The position numbers and the translations under genes were made by a program. The notes under the pieces are model-generated. The model saw only the letters and a list, made by a program, of their open reading frames with translations, made no database searches and had not been told where the DNA came from. DNA of 64,000 nucleotides. Source: CAWAVN01 sp963844315. Its GTDB lineage: Bacteria > Planctomycetota > Planctomycetia > Planctomycetales > Planctomycetaceae. Below, one piece after another: positions 9,493-19,600 of the stretch (position 1 is its first letter; each line of letters starts with the position of its first letter). The DNA is taken from contig CAWJOC010000022.1 of the NCBI GenBank assembly GCA_963844315.1, forward strand, positions 186,001-250,000, read 5' to 3'.

Positions 9493-9807
9493 TCAATACC
9501 GAATCTCAAACCCGCGTTTGGTTTCAATCTCGAAACATTCGTTGGGCGTGGCTTCGCGGATTTCGCGGTTGTCGATATAACCCTCGAATTGATCTTCCAC
9601 AGCCTTGAGGAACTTCTCCAACGTGGATTGGTCAGAGCGCACGACCATTTCCACCGTGCGATTGGGCATGTTCTTGACGTACCCAACCACGGGGAAATTC
9701 CGGGCGATGTCGGTCGTCGTCAATCGAAACCCCACGCCCTGCACCCGGCCATGATACACCACATGATGGCAAAGGGTTTCCGGTTCTGGCTGTTTCGCGT
9801 CCGTCAT
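9493..9807 (-). CDS. acyP: Acylphosphatase
   Basis: Small cytoplasmic enzyme that hydrolyses carboxyl-phosphate bonds such as that of 1,3-bisphosphoglycerate. The active-site motif GRVQGVGFR carries the phosphate-binding arginine (about residue 28) and the catalytic asparagine lies in GYVKNMPN (about residue 46). Length of 104 residues fits the family (about 90-100) with a short N-terminal extension. The ATG at 9807 has GGGGAGG upstream. The frame is intact. No operon partner is evident. Confidence 0.92.
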   Translation of the reverse strand: MTDAKQPEPETLCHHVVYHGRVQGVGFRLTTTDIARNFPVVGYVKNMPNRTVEMVVRSDQSTLEKFLKAVEDQFEGYIDNREIREATPNECFEIETKRGFEIRY

Positions 9808-10010
9808 AAGTTGCCTCCCCCGAACTATGCACTCCCTTATGATAAACCACTTCTCCCGTAACACAAGCACGGCTGAAATCCCTGGGGACTGTTGAGACAC
9901 GCGGAGTTTCCACGTTTCTTAATGAAGCCTCTCCCGGAATTTGAGAGCAAGCATTACAATATCAACGGCGGGCTGTCGGGGTGAGTGATTGGGATCACGG
10001 GGGATTCTTC

Positions 10011-10941
10011 ATGTCTGCTAAACGACCGCCAAAGCGCATTGGGTTCACTTTAATCGAATTGCTGGTGGTCATCGCGATCATTGGGGTGCTTGTGGCGCTC
10101 TTGTTGCCCGCCGTGCAGCAAGCCCGCGCCAGTGCAAGAGGCGTCCAGTGCCGGAATAACCTCAAGCAAATCGGCCTGGCCCTTCACAACTATGCCGAGC
10201 AGCATGGCGTGCTCCCGCCCTCAAGCACCAGCGACGTGGAAGACGGCGTTTGGGACGACCGCCCTTGGCGGAATCATCTCCACAGTTGGGCGAGCCTGAT
10301 CCTGCCGCATTTGGATCAAGCGAATGCCCAAAACCAGATCGATTATCGCGTGTCGGCACTTGATCCGGTCAATGCCCAGGTTGCCGGCCTCATCATTCCC
10401 ACGTATCGCTGCGCGAGCTATTCCGGAACCGAATACAGCACGGAACCGCTGTACGTGGCGGTTTCTCCCAAACTCGCCCTGCGGAATTATGTGGCGATGG
10501 GCGCGACCGACGTGGGCAAATTCTACCAAAGCCCCGACGGCGTGTTTTATTCCCGGTCCAAGACCCGTTTCGAGGACATTCTCGACGGCGTATCCAACAC
10601 GATTTTCATCGTCGAGACCCGCGATGAAGGGGCCGCCGTCTGGATCGAAGGCGGTGCCGCCGCCATCGTCGCCAGAAGGTATGATCCTTCCAATCCTCCC
10701 ACCTACGCCGGGCCGGAAAACGCCATTAACTACACGCCCTACTATTGGAGCGAGCGATCCTTCCGGCGAAAAACTCTACCCCTCGCTGGATTCCATCTAC
10801 GGCCCTTCAAGCTTCCATCCCGGCGGAGCCTTCCACCTCCTGGGCGATGGCAGCGTGCGGTTTCTCAGCGAAAACATCAACGCCACAGTTTACGATGCCC
10901 TCGCTTCCAGAGCAGGCCGCGAAGTGGTTTCACTGGAATGA
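10011..10941 (+). CDS. DUF1559 prepilin-like secreted protein (frameshifted)
   Basis: The N-terminus RIGFTLIELLVVIAIIGVLVALLLPAV is a type IV prepilin signal: cleavage is expected after G, before FTLIE. The H-x-G-G-x-x-H/L-L-L-GDGSVRF-x-SENI motif typical of DUF1559 is found near the C-terminus (GGAFHLLGDGSVRF). These proteins are hugely expanded in planctomycetes and are probably processed by the prepilin peptidase; their role is unknown. The ATG at 10011 has GGGGGA upstream. The frame breaks at 10750-10757, where GCGA occurs twice in tandem. Removing one copy joins YYWSDPSGEKLYPSLD and yields a normal protein of about 308 residues. This is a 4-base duplication and not a homopolymer change. 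Confidence 0.85.
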
Positions 10942-10978
10942 TGCCGGATCAAAACGTAGAAGTGTTTTTCTTCACGGT

Positions 10979-12091
10979 TTACTTTGGAGATTCTTCGCAG
11001 CCACTTCCGCCTGGCGAAGTGCGCAGGACGTTCCCGCCCAGGATTTTGTGGATCGCCTTTTGGTCATAGCCGCGGTTCAGTAGTTCCTGAGTGATCGCCG
11101 GGTAGCAGGACACATCTTCCAAACCAAGAGGCGTGCGGTTGATCCCATCGTAATCCGAGCCAATGCCGACGTGGTCAATGCCCGCGGTTTTGATGATGTG
11201 CTCGATGTGGTCCACGACATCGCTCAATGTCCCCCGGCTTTTGGGATCCTCTTTCTGCTTGTCCATCGGCACGATGAAGCCGGAGAAGAAGTTGACCATC
11301 ACCACGCCGCCGTTTTTGGGCAGTTCGCGGAGGACATCATCGGGCACGTTGCGGGGATGATCGCAAATCGCGCGGGCTGAGGAATGTGAAAAGATCACCG
11401 GGGCCTTGGTGATTTTAAGGGCGGCTTTCATGGTGTCTGGCGAGACGTGCGAGAGATCGACCAACAGGCCCAAGCGGTTCATTTCACGGATGACTTCTTC
11501 GCCAAAAGGAGACAGCCCATTCGAATGGGGCTTGTCGGTCGCCGAGTCCGCCCAACCCAAAGAGCGCGAATGTGTGAGCGTCATGTACCGGACGCCCAGG
11601 TCATAATACCGCTTGAGGTTCTGGAGCGAGTTTTCGATGGAGTGCCCGCCTTCCACGCCGAGCATCGAGGCAATTTTTCCCTGTTTTACAATTCGTTCCA
11701 CATCATCCGCAGTCGCGGCCATTTCAAACGTGTCGGGGTACTTCTTCATCATCTTATGGGCCAGGTCGATTTGGCCCAGAGTCTTTAACAGCGCATCGCC
11801 TGAGGCATCGGTCTCGGCGGGAACGTACACGGACCAGAACTGGGCCTTCAATCCGCTGGTTTTGAGCCGGGGAATGTCCGTGTGCAGTTTGGGTTGAGGC
11901 TTGGCGATGTCCATCTTCTCAAACGAAGACTCGCCGATTTGCCAGATCTGCCAAGGCAAGTCATTGTGCCCGTCAAACAGCATGCCGGCTTGATGAATGG
12001 CTTTGGCCACATCACTGACCATCGGCTCCTCCGCCGAAAGAGAAAGGCTCCCCAATAACCAACAGGCCACAGTCAAACAAATTCGAGGCAT
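10979..12091 (-). CDS. Secreted membrane dipeptidase (renal dipeptidase family M19)
   Basis: Zinc-dependent dipeptidase of family M19 that hydrolyses dipeptides, probably in the periplasm. A signal peptide (MPRICLTVACWLLGSLSLSA) is followed by the metal-binding motifs FDGHNDLPW, GVEGGHSIEN, DLSHVSPDT, SHSSARAICDHPRNV and GIGSDYDG, all as expected. Length 370 residues. The ATG at 12091 was chosen because it starts the signal peptide; upstream is GGGGAAG. The C-terminus is odd: after GGNVLR the annotated frame reads TSPGGSGCEESPK, whereas a neighbouring frame gives ALRQAEVAAKNLQSKP and stops at 10972, the usual kind of ending. An indel near 11020 is likely. Transcription converges with the DUF1559 gene. 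Confidence 0.9.
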   Translation of the reverse strand: MPRICLTVACWLLGSLSLSAEEPMVSDVAKAIHQAGMLFDGHNDLPWQIWQIGESSFEKMDIAKPQPKLHTDIPRLKTSGLKAQFWSVYVPAETDASGDALLKTLGQIDLAHKMMKKYPDTFEMAATADDVERIVKQGKIASMLGVEGGHSIENSLQNLKRYYDLGVRYMTLTHSRSLGWADSATDKPHSNGLSPFGEEVIREMNRLGLLVDLSHVSPDTMKAALKITKAPVIFSHSSARAICDHPRNVPDDVLRELPKNGGVVMVNFFSGFIVPMDKQKEDPKSRGTLSDVVDHIEHIIKTAGIDHVGIGSDYDGINRTPLGLEDVSCYPAITQELLNRGYDQKAIHKILGGNVLRTSPGGSGCEESPK

Positions 12092-12431
12092 GAGGGACTT
12101 CCCCGCGTTTGAAGCGAAATCAAAGATGAGATTTGCGTTCTGCAAAAACCCTTTCAGAATACCCTGCATTCACGGCGCAAAAAAGGCCCAGGCAAGAATG
12201 CCTGTGCCCAATGTCGCCTTTCCCTCCGCGAATGGACGTTTGGGAGCATGTCCTCGGCAATTCCGTGGGGATTTCCCTGGGACCGCCTTCCGTTGAATTG
12301 GGGAGGCATGTTATGCTTATTAGGGTGGATGTCTTGTCAGAGGTGTTCCGTTGAAACCCTTTCGGGACATTCTCCGCGTTTTGGTGCGCAGGATTCCGGC
12401 TTCCTTTCATTGCTTTTCAATCTGCTGTGGT
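12092..12431. other. Divergent intergenic region with an AGAA-loop hairpin
   Basis: This 340-base gap separates divergent genes and should hold both promoters. I see no gene. GGCCCAGGCA-AGAA-TGCCTGTGCC at 12185-12208 forms a 10-bp hairpin with one mismatch and an AGAA loop, closely related to the hairpin at 40156-40189. Confidence 0.6.
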
Positions 12432-14777
12432 ATGCCTGCCTGTCCCCAATGTCATGCCGAATTTGAGCCGGAGGACTTGGATTCCCAGAATCCCTCGTGC
12501 CCGGTGTGCGGGGTCTCCTTGAAATCCACCTCGCTGGACGGTGCGGAGACCAAGGAGGACGATCCGCTCAGAGCCGCGCCGAAAATTGATGGCTTCGAGG
12601 TCACCCGCCACATTGGACGGGGCGGCATGGGCGATGTCTGGGAGGCGCGGCAGAACGTCTTGGGCCGAAAAGTCGCCATCAAAGTTCTCGCCAAAAACCT
12701 CTCCCGCAGCGACCACTTTCTGGCGCGGTTCATGCGGGAAGCCTATACGCTAGGGCGTTTGCAACATCCGGGCATTGTGAGCATCTATGATTTCCGCTCG
12801 ACGCCCGATGGCATGTGCTGCATCATCATGGAGTTCGTGGAAGGCCCCAAACGCGGGGAACCCTGCACGCTTTACGATCTGATCGTCGGCAAAAAACTCA
12901 CGCCCGACCGCACGCGGTTCATCATCTTGCAGGTGCTCCACGCCTTGCAATACGCCCATGAGGAAGGCGTCATTCACCGCGACATCAAACCCACAAACGT
13001 GCTCATCGACCGTTACGGGCGGGTGAAAGTCGTGGACTTCGGCATCGCCGCTATGCCGGCCGATCCAACGCGAAAGCAGCTCACTTATATCGGCGGACCT
13101 TTGGGCACGGCGGAATACATGGCCCCCGAGCAAACGGAAGACGCCACAAAAGCCGACCACCGGGCCGACCTTTACGCGGTGGGCGTGGTGATTTACGAAA
13201 TGCTTGTGGGCGTGCGTCCGCGCGGGTTGTTCGGGATGCCTTCCAAACTCCGACCGGGGATCGAAGCAACGTGGGATCAGATCATTCAGCGGGCCTTGCA
13301 GCACGACCGCGACGAGCGGTTTCCAAATGCTGGGGACATGATTGCGGCCATTCAAGCGATTCGCGGCGGGACGGCTTCCGCCAATTCCGCGTTGCCCGTA
13401 ACTCCTTCGCTTCCTCCGGAAGTGAATCCTCGCGGGATCATCGCCGGGTTGCCCTTCGATGAAGAGCCGGAGGAATTCGCCACGGGGATCACGCCCTTGC
13501 CCTATAACACGCCGACCGTCGCGGACGATCCCGACGGCGTAGTCTCGGAAGTGGCTCCAAAAGAGAATAAGCCCAGCGATACGGATCTCTTGCCCGATGA
13601 AGAGGAGCCGGATATTCCCTCCTGGATGCAAAAACGCCGGGAGCCGGGAGGAATCCAGGAAGACACGCACCCCGATTCGGACGAAGCGGAACCAGAGGCG
13701 CTGTTCGAAGCCCCCACTCCGGGCATTATGGACTCCTCCATGCGGTTGGACCGGAAGGAACTGGAGCCGGTCCCCGACGCCTCTCCCGAACTGCCACTGG
13801 CCGCCGTGGAAGACTTGGAAGATTGGCTCAAAGCAGGACCGGCTCCGATAGGCCGGGACAGTGCCCAACTCATCGAAATCGCGGCGCACCTGGCCCCCAC
13901 CAGCGAAGAACTCCCCGTAGCGGTCGCTCCGCAGGAGTTGGAAGAGACCAAAGACGATCCGTCGAATCTCGTGCCTGCCCCCTCCGAGGCCGGAGCTCAG
14001 CCCATCGAAGCCGCCCCTTTGCCAACGGCACCTTCGCTCCCGCCTGCCCTCGCCGAAGAGGATTTGCCGGAAGGAGATTTCGTCGAATTGTGCGTGGACG
14101 CTGCGACGACCGCTCCGACGGAAGGGGACAAAGCCGTATTGTTTCGCCCGGCTCTGCGTCCGCCGACCATCAAGCTTTTCGTATTGGATGATGGCTCGAA
14201 CCGGCAAGGCGAATGGTATCGCATTCGCCAGCCCCATTTTGTGATCGGGCGGACCGAGGGCGACTTGGTGATTGAATACGACCGCAGCATTTCCGGCCGG
14301 CATGCGGAAATCTCCCGCCAGGAAGCGGGCAATGGCGTCTACGAATTCCTGATCCGCGACTTGAACACCACCAACGGAACCTTCGCCCGCGCTTCCCGGG
14401 CCACCTTGGAAAGCGGGCAGGAGTTCTTATTGGGCTACAGGCGGTATAAGCTCGTCTGCGACTGCCAGGATCAGCCCAAATCCGCTCCCTACGATAAACT
14501 GATCGAGGTCAATAAAAAGGGGACGGGCAAAGCCTTTCGCTTGGGCAAGCCGCCCATCGTCATCGGACGGGATCCCACGGAGTGCAACTTACTGATCCTG
14601 GATGATCCCTTCCTAAGCCCCGTCCATGCAGTACTCAAGCGCGACCAGCGAAACCGCTGGGTGATCAAAAACTACAATTCCAAAAATGGCATCTGGATTC
14701 AAATCCAGGAAATGAAACTTAGCAGCGGCGGGGAATTCCAAATCGGAGCGCAGCGGTTCATCGTGCAGATGTCGTAA
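12432..14777 (+). CDS. Ser/Thr protein kinase with N-terminal zinc ribbon and two C-terminal FHA domains
   Basis: 781 residues, intact frame, no membrane helix, so probably cytoplasmic. Residues 4-26 hold a CxxC...CxxC zinc ribbon (C4, C7, C23, C26). The kinase domain runs from about 54 to 320: glycine loop GRGGMGDVW at 62-70, VAIK lysine at 84, HRDIKPTN with catalytic Asp 184, DFG at 202-204, and GTAEYMAPEQ. A long acidic, proline-rich linker (about 325-585) follows. Two FHA domains at about 600-675 (VIGRTEGD...SGRHAEI...NTTNGT) and 705-780 (VIGRDPTE...SPVHAVL...NSKNGI) probably bind phosphothreonine peptides. FHA domains on a PASTA-free kinase suggest it recruits its own phosphorylated substrates or itself. 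Start at ATG 12432 because the zinc ribbon begins there; an upstream ATG at 12351 is possible. Confidence 0.92.
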   Translation: MPACPQCHAEFEPEDLDSQNPSCPVCGVSLKSTSLDGAETKEDDPLRAAPKIDGFEVTRHIGRGGMGDVWEARQNVLGRKVAIKVLAKNLSRSDHFLARFMREAYTLGRLQHPGIVSIYDFRSTPDGMCCIIMEFVEGPKRGEPCTLYDLIVGKKLTPDRTRFIILQVLHALQYAHEEGVIHRDIKPTNVLIDRYGRVKVVDFGIAAMPADPTRKQLTYIGGPLGTAEYMAPEQTEDATKADHRADLYAVGVVIYEMLVGVRPRGLFGMPSKLRPGIEATWDQIIQRALQHDRDERFPNAGDMIAAIQAIRGGTASANSALPVTPSLPPEVNPRGIIAGLPFDEEPEEFATGITPLPYNTPTVADDPDGVVSEVAPKENKPSDTDLLPDEEEPDIPSWMQKRREPGGIQEDTHPDSDEAEPEALFEAPTPGIMDSSMRLDRKELEPVPDASPELPLAAVEDLEDWLKAGPAPIGRDSAQLIEIAAHLAPTSEELPVAVAPQELEETKDDPSNLVPAPSEAGAQPIEAAPLPTAPSLPPALAEEDLPEGDFVELCVDAATTAPTEGDKAVLFRPALRPPTIKLFVLDDGSNRQGEWYRIRQPHFVIGRTEGDLVIEYDRSISGRHAEISRQEAGNGVYEFLIRDLNTTNGTFARASRATLESGQEFLLGYRRYKLVCDCQDQPKSAPYDKLIEVNKKGTGKAFRLGKPPIVIGRDPTECNLLILDDPFLSPVHAVLKRDQRNRWVIKNYNSKNGIWIQIQEMKLSSGGEFQIGAQRFIVQMS

Positions 14778-14811
14778 CGCATCTTTGGAGCAACGAAAGT
14801 CTGTGAATATG

Positions 14812-14905
14812 TCCCTTCTCCCCTGGGGGGAGAAGGTGGCCGAAGGCCGGATGAGGGGGACGATGAAGAGAAGACGTCCAACTTAGCTCGTCCCCCTCAC
14901 CCTAG
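14812..14905. repeat. Two-hairpin intergenic repeat, copy B, left part
   Basis: Reverse-oriented copy of the repeat at 2972-3091: CTTCTCCCC...GGGGAGAAG hairpin, GGTGGCCGAAGGCCGGATGA, variable middle, CCCCTCACCCTAG. It is cut by the IS1380 element and resumes at 16533. Confidence 0.85.
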
Positions 14906-16532
14906 CCCGGATTATTCTCGGTGCGGGAACAAAAGGAGCCTCTGAGGAGTCGTAAGTGTGTCAACACTTCACTTTACGGTTCCACGAAAGGCTCAGCATG
15001 ATTTTACAGGGTGTCTGGTCGAAAGGCTTGGAGTTTCTTTCCAAAAAATCGCTGGTCGTCGAAAACTCCGCGGGGCGGCTTTCCAGTGATGCGGGGCTGT
15101 TGGTGCTCCGCGAGTTTGATCAGAAACTGCAATTCACCGAGTCGTTCGCCGCCTTGCTGGGCGATGGACGCCGTGATCCCGAGCACTCGATGCTCGAATT
15201 GGTCCGCCAGCGGATTTACGGCATCCTCGCCGGCTATGAAGATCAAAACGATCACGACACCTTGCGCTACGATCCCATCTTTCAACTTGTGTGCGACCGC
15301 TTGCCCGAAGACGGCCAAGAGACCGCCAGTCAGCCCACGCTGTCACGGTTTGAAAACGCGATCCAAATCGCCGACTTGTTTCGCCTCAGGGAGTGGATGG
15401 TCGATCAATTCTTGGATTCGTTTAAGACGCCGCCTACGCGATTAACGTTCGATCTGGACGGCTTCGACGATCCCGCGCATGGCAATCAGCAACTCACGCT
15501 GTTCGATGGCTACCGCAAGCAGAACCAGTATTTTCCGTTGATCATCACCAACGCCGAGACGGGCTTGGTGGTCATGATCGCGCTTAGGCACGGCACCGCG
15601 CATGCGGTGCTGGGGGCTGATGAGGATCTGGAATTCTTGGTGAAAAACTGCGGGCACGCTGTCCGGACGTGGACATCGAAGTCCGCGCGGACAGCGGCTT
15701 CGGCGTGCCGAGGATGTACGACGTCTGCGAGCGGCTTCGTGTGTGGTACACCTTCGGCATCGGCATGAATCCCAGGCTCAAACGCGAAAGTCAGGCGTTA
15801 TTGGAACAGGCCCAAGCGCAGTACGAACACACGAAAGAGAAGCAGCGGTTGTTTCTGGCCCTGTCTTATCGAGCCGACAGTTGGGACCGCGATCGCAGCG
15901 TGATCATCAAAGCCGAATGCCATCAAGCGGGCACGAACCGCCGCGCGGTGGTGACCAATCGCAAAGGGGCGATGATCGTGCCTGATGGCGTTTATGACGA
16001 GTACGTCGCGCGGGGCGAAAGCGAGAACCGCAACAAAGAGTACAAGGTCGATTTGTGCGGCGACCGCCTGAGCGATCATCGGTTTCTGGCGAACTTCTTT
16101 CGCTTGTTCTTGCACGCGGCGGCGCTGAACCTTCTGATTCGCCTTCGCAACACATTGCCCGAGTCCGATCCGCACAAAAGCCGCCCGGCCCCCGTGCCCG
16201 ATGCCGAATCGCGGCGGCCGACGACCGGCAGCGAACTTCGCCGCGCTCAACCGGCGACTTGGCGGTTGCGGTTGATCAAAGTGGCGGCGGAGGTGATCGT
16301 TAGCAGTCGCCGCGTGCTGGTGCGTCTCAGTTCGGCCTGGCCGAGCCTCCCCACGTGGCGCCGAGTGCTCGAACTGGTCAGGCAGTGTTGAACTGCTGAC
16401 CGGTCGCCGCTGCCAAGAACCCGTCCGCCGACATCGAAAACCCAGGGGAAGGGGCCCGTCCGCCCGCACCGATGCCATTGGGCCTTCGAGAACAACCCAC
16501 TCAAACCAAACCAACACCGCGAATAATCCGGG
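14906..16532 (+). mobile_element. IS1380-family insertion sequence, 1627 bp
   Basis: The ends are inverted repeats: CCCGGATTATTCTCGGTG at the left, and at the right the reverse complement of CACCGCGAATAATCCGGG, differing at one base. Both sides are flanked by CTAG (14902-14905 and 16533-16536), a 4-base target duplication, as known for IS1380 elements. Removing the element with one CTAG restores CCCTCACCCTAGCCCTCTCCCC, an uninterrupted copy of the two-hairpin repeat. The element encodes one transposase. The preserved ends and duplication argue for recent insertion. Confidence 0.93.
14998..16391 (+). CDS. IS1380-family transposase (one frameshift)
   Basis: DDE-type transposase of the IS1380 group (DDE_Tnp_1-like). 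The N-terminal part contains SDAGLLVLREFDQKL and the family pattern LELVRQRIYGILAGYEDQNDHDTLRYDP; LTFDLDGFDDPAHG carries a catalytic aspartate; VRADSGFGVPRMY follows after the break; YVARGESENRNKEYK holds the late acidic residue (the E of the DDE triad is in this region). The frame changes at 15643-15647, GTG AAA AAC, where one more A would give VKKLRARCPDVDIEVRADSGFG. It could be a lost A, or a -1 slip at GAAAAAC, which also lands in the right frame. ATG 14998 has AAAGG upstream. Confidence 0.88.
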
Positions 16533-16560
16533 CTAGCCCTCTCCCCAGGGGAGAGGGGAC
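16533..16560. repeat. Two-hairpin intergenic repeat, copy B, right part
   Basis: CTAG (target duplication) followed by CCCTCTCCCC-AG-GGGAGAGGGG, the hairpin that completes the copy interrupted by the IS. Confidence 0.85.
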
Positions 16561-16624
16561 AAGACAGACCGATTTACATCTCTCGTAGCTCCTGAAATTC
16601 CTCGGCTTGGGCACTCTCCGGGAA

Positions 16625-19600
16625 TCAATCTTTGGGCAGCTCGGTTTTGTAATTCAGCCGACCATAGGGATTGATTTTCACCGCCCCGGCGTTCGAGACT
16701 TCCACCGCCCCCACGTACCACACGGGATGCTCGGCGTCTTTCCCCTGGCTGACCAGGATGTGCTGGCCCGATTTTTCTCCTGCTTGATAGATCCGCACCT
16801 CGGCCTTGGATTCGCTGATCTTGAGCCCCCTCGGCTTTCGGATCTTGATAGGCGTGGACCACGATCTCATATCGGCCGGCCTTGGGGCTTTTCAATGTGA
16901 GCGTTTCCGGGCCGAAACCATTGCGGTTGTCCACGTCCAATTGGGCGGTGGAAGTTTGCCGGTTCTTGTGCCAGGCGTGGCCGTCGGGACCGTACAAGTG
17001 CAAATCGAGGTCGGCAATCTGCTGACCCCATAAAAGCACGATCCGCGTTTCGCCGGGCTTGAGCACAGGAGCCAAGACGGGCTTAATGTCCCGGCTGCCT
17101 TTGATCGGGTCCACTTCCAAAGTTTCGGGATAGAAATTCTCGGCTTCCACTTTCACGGTGAAGGGACGAATCGGCACGGACTGCAATTGAAACGCCCCGG
17201 ATGGCATCACTTGTGCCGGTGATTTCCGTCCCGTCGATGGTCACTTTCACACCTGGAAGCCCTTGGGCATTCAAGGCGCTGATGGCCTGTCCGGTTACCA
17301 TCAAAGCACTGGGGAGTTTTGCCGCCGGGAGTGCCGTAGGTTTCCCCGTGGTCAAGTTTCCTGTCAGCATCTGATTCTTGTAATGCTGGGCGGAGACTTC
17401 GAGGCTCACGGGACCGCCGGGCAATTTGGCCAATTCGAAGGCTCCCTGCGCATTGGTTACGGATTGATGCGCGGTACCGGGCAGCTTAACGATGGCCGCT
17501 TCAATCGGGTCGCCGTCAATGGAAAGCACGGTGCCCTTGGCGATGGCATCGCCCGTCATGCCGATGCGGATTTTGGTTTCCTGTTGCGACTCGAGCTGCA
17601 CTTTTTGGGATTGAGCGGGATAACTTTCGCTGGTGATGGAGACTTCGTTGTCCCCTTGGAAGGCGTTTTCCAGGCGAAACTGGCCCTTGGCATCCGTCCG
17701 AGTCGCCAGGGAGTTCCCCACGATCCCCACCTTGGCGTTGGCCACCGCTTTGTTGGTGAGGGTGTCGTAAACTTCCCCGACGAGCACCGCATCGCCGCCC
17801 AATAGCACTTTGATCTCGGCGGGCTTGCCTGAAGAGATGTCCTGCTCGACGGTTTGCGGGTTATAACCCGTGGCGGTGATATTGAGCATCACCGGAAGCG
17901 CGGGCAATTTCTCCAAACGAAACATGCCTTTGTCATCCGACTTGACGCTGACTTTGGTTCCAAGGATGGTGGCGGTGGCCCCGATGACTGGAGAATCCTT
18001 CGCGAGATCGAGCACTGTTCCCGTCAGTACCGAATTGCCGGTCAAACTCCACTTGGGTTCCGTGACTTTTCCGGCGCGAGCGTCTCGGAAAAGCTCGCCG
18101 CCGGGTAGCCCTTGGCCGAGACTTCCACCTTCGCCGGTCCACTCCTGAGGCCATCCACTTCCAATCGGCCCTCCGCGTTGGTTTTGCCAGTGAGGAGCGT
18201 GTCAATGACCTTCACCTCGGCATTGGCAATGGGTTTTCCGGTCAGGCCATCGGTGAGAGTTCCCCTCAGTTTTGCATCCCCCGCCAGCTTGATCTCGAAC
18301 TTGTTGTCCTGGCTGGCTTCCAGAGTTTTCGTCACGGTTTGGGACTTTAGCCCGCTCGCATTGACCGTGATTTGTGCGGGGCCGGCTTTCACACCCTCCA
18401 CTTTGAATGCCCCAGCCTCATCGGTTCTCAAGGGATTGGGAAAGACCGAAATCAGCACCTCGGCATTGGGCACGGGTTTATCCGTAGTGCCGTCGATGAC
18501 CACGCCCGCGAGCACCGCGCCGCCTTCCAAGGTGGCATCCAACAGGGTTTGCTTGCCGCTTTCGACGACTTTGTCGAACTTCGCGGTGCGGTATCCCGTG
18601 GCGGAAATCGTGACCTTCACCGGCCCGGCGGGAATGCTGGGCAGCGAAAACCGGCCGCTTTGGTCGGTGCGGGCCGAGAGTTGAGTTCCCTCGATTCCGA
18701 CCGTGGCGGCGGCGATGGGTTTATTGTCGCCGGCACTCGTGATGGTCCCGCTTAGAATCCCCGCCCCCAACAGCAACACGCGAACTGGCCGCTCTTTGAC
18801 TTCGACGATCAAATCCGAGCGTTGGCCGGCAAAACCGTTGGCTGAGACCTCCAAGGTGCTCTTGCCCGTGGGGACTTGTTTGATGACGAAGATGCCCTCG
18901 CGGTCGGATTCCACCGATTGCCCCGTGCCGATGAGTTCCGCCTTCGCCCCGGAGATGGGCTGCTGATTGTTGGCTTGCAGGATCACTCCCGAGACAATTC
19001 CCGCGCCCGTGAGGGCGACGGTCGCATCGGTCGATTGTTCCGCTGACAGTTCCACGTTTTGGTCTTTTTCGGGAAATCCCGCCGCCTGGATGTGGATGGT
19101 CTGCGGACCACCGGGCAAGTTTGCGATTTGAAACAGCCCATCATCGTCGGATTGCGTTTTAATTTCGGTTCCGGCGATTTGTATGACCGCATCCTCCAAC
19201 GGGAATTTGCTCACGCCGTTGATGATCTTCCCTGTCAGGGTCGCATTGCCTTCCAGGAGGATTTTCAACGAAGCCTCCTGCCCCACCGTTAAGGGTTCCG
19301 TTTGGGATTTGGGCTGAAACCCTAAAGCGGAGATTTCCACCTTGGCCTCGCCCTCCGGCAAGCGGTCGAATTGAAACTGCCCGGATTCGTCGGTTTGGGT
19401 GCGTCGAGTTCCAATTCCGGCAAAGTCACGGTGGCGTTTTTAACGGGCTGATTATTTCCCGACCACAACACGACGCCCTTGATGGCCGCCCTGGGCTGCA
19501 CGTACCACCATCCGCCAAACCCGCCCGCCGCCAAAAGCAGAAAGACCGCCGCCGCGATGGCCAGCCGTTTCCAGGGATTGGGCGGAATCGGCAAGGCGGT

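Noticed and set aside
13502..14303. Long open frames antisense to the kinase gene
   Set aside because: They are composition shadows of the GC-rich coding strand; the forward frame carries all kinase and FHA motifs.
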